Shown here piece by piece: positions 33,801 through 34,851 of a DNA stretch of 34,851 bases. The translations under genes and the position numbers were made by a program. The notes under the pieces were generated by a model that was not told the origin of the DNA, made no database searches, and saw only the letters and a program-made list of their open reading frames with translations. The DNA comes from Methanobacteriota archaeon (lineage in GTDB: Archaea; Thermoplasmatota; Thermoplasmata; Methanomassiliicoccales; UBA472): positions 1 through 34,851 of the forward strand of contig JAJFUT010000105.1 of assembly GCA_021372315.1 (NCBI GenBank), written 5' to 3'. Numbering within the stretch: position 1 is the first letter of the stretch; every line of letters starts with the position of its first letter.

Positions 33801-33810
33801 CTATAATAGC
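33801..33810 (-). promoter_or_regulatory. TATA box of the nifB operon
   Basis: Minus-strand GCTATTATAG lies about 45 bases before the start codon, leaving a leader of about 20 bases with the Shine-Dalgarno. Confidence 0.45.
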
Positions 33811-33893
33811 ATGTCCATCGACTTTTCGGTACTTCATGGATCGCCAGCGGAGCATGATAAACGGTAAATATCGCGACCGCGGCTGTATTCTTG

Positions 33894-34292
33894 ATGTTCC
33901 GGGAGGGCACGCTCGAAAAGCTTTTCAAGAACATGAACTCGCACGTTCCAGCGATAAGACCTTCCCTAGAGGCGCTGCTCCAGATGGACGAGCCGTCATA
34001 TTCGGATAAGAACGGTAGAACTTACATCGTTTCCAGGGACGAGCTCCTTGATCTGTCGAGCTTCGTCGACAAATGGGAGCTGTCCCGAGTGAAGGTCCCG
34101 ATCCTTCTGATGACCGATCCGAACTACGAATCGGGTCGTTGGAAGGTCATCGGAAGGGTAGAGACGAAGGCAATATCCCGGATATTAAACAGAGAACCGG
34201 AGAAGGAGGACGAGATCCTCATATTCTATCCTCAGATGATGATGTTGAGGAAGAGGTTCTCCACCGTCACCAATTGCTTTTACATGCCTTAA
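33894..34292 (+). CDS. DUF61 (UPF0216) family protein
   Basis: This 132-residue protein fits the archaeal DUF61 family of unknown function. Typical parts are LEKLFKNMNSHVPAIRPSLEALLQMDEPSY, GRTYIVSRDELLDLSSFVDKWELSRVKVPILLMTDP and the strand pair GRWKVIGRVETKAISRILNREP. I start at the ATG at 33894; a TATA-like TAAATAT at 33865-33871 lies about 26 bases upstream, so the mRNA is leaderless or nearly so. The gene stands between the nifB promoter and the end of the 23S rRNA gene. Confidence 0.8.
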   Translation: MFREGTLEKLFKNMNSHVPAIRPSLEALLQMDEPSYSDKNGRTYIVSRDELLDLSSFVDKWELSRVKVPILLMTDPNYESGRWKVIGRVETKAISRILNREPEKEDEILIFYPQMMMLRKRFSTVTNCFYMP

Positions 34293-34389
34293 GCGGCGAT
34301 ATGATCGGTCCTTCTAGATCTTTACAAAAGTTACACTGTTGTATTGAAAATTATAAGAAATGATAATTCGGAAGAGTATATACGCAACC

Positions 34390-34851
<462 letters not shown>

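Overview
The window reads as a piece of a euryarchaeal chromosome with compact genes. Many protein genes have a TATA-like box about 22-35 bases before the start codon and little or no leader. Gene content is archaeal: a PolD large subunit, archaeosine-type tRNA-guanine transglycosylase, Pth2, KEOPS Pcc1, EF-2 with the diphthamide site, aEF-1A, Rpo3 with ferredoxin-like cysteines, Nog1, and the 3' part of an unlinked 23S rRNA gene. None of the 29 complete protein genes ends in TAG (11 TAA, 18 TGA by my reading), while an aRF1-like gene carries one in-frame TAG. Together with a NifB gene this suggests a methanogen-type Thermoplasmatota that decodes TAG as pyrrolysine (Methanomassiliicoccales or a relative). 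That assignment is an inference: no pyl gene lies in the window.

Layout. 1-2300: an aRF1-like gene running off the left edge, with an internal TAG, no NIKS and GGM in place of GGQ. Divergent from it is a decayed e-MtaB methylthiotransferase pseudogene, followed by tRNA-Gln(TTG) and pcc1. 2281-7051: tgtA, a small zinc-ribbon protein, pth2, a DUF99 protein, a novel membrane protein and a MoeB/ThiF-type E1 enzyme. 7052-12303: a stem-loop-rich intergenic region, then the str cluster rps12-rps7-fusA-tuf-rps10. 12304-14572: ilvD and tRNA-Ala(TGC). 14573-19321: an exported M28 peptidase facing an NfeD/SPFH pair and an ArsB/NhaD-type transporter. 19339-20530: an Lrp/AsnC regulator and a wHTH-Nudix protein. 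20584-25138: nog1 and polC (DP2). 25182-27960: rps13-rps4-rps11-rpo3 on the minus strand, behind a highly structured leader. 28056-30827: alaS and a doubtful mini-ORF. 30885-33811: nifB overlapping an acetolactate-synthase-like TPP enzyme gene. 33894-34292: a DUF61 protein. The window ends in a minus-strand 23S rRNA.

Most genes serve information processing: translation, tRNA modification, replication and transcription. The most unusual parts are the left edge (amber-containing release-factor paralogue next to amber-rich decay), the two multi-hairpin regions in front of ribosomal protein operons, and the nifB/TPP-enzyme pair with no other nif gene in view.
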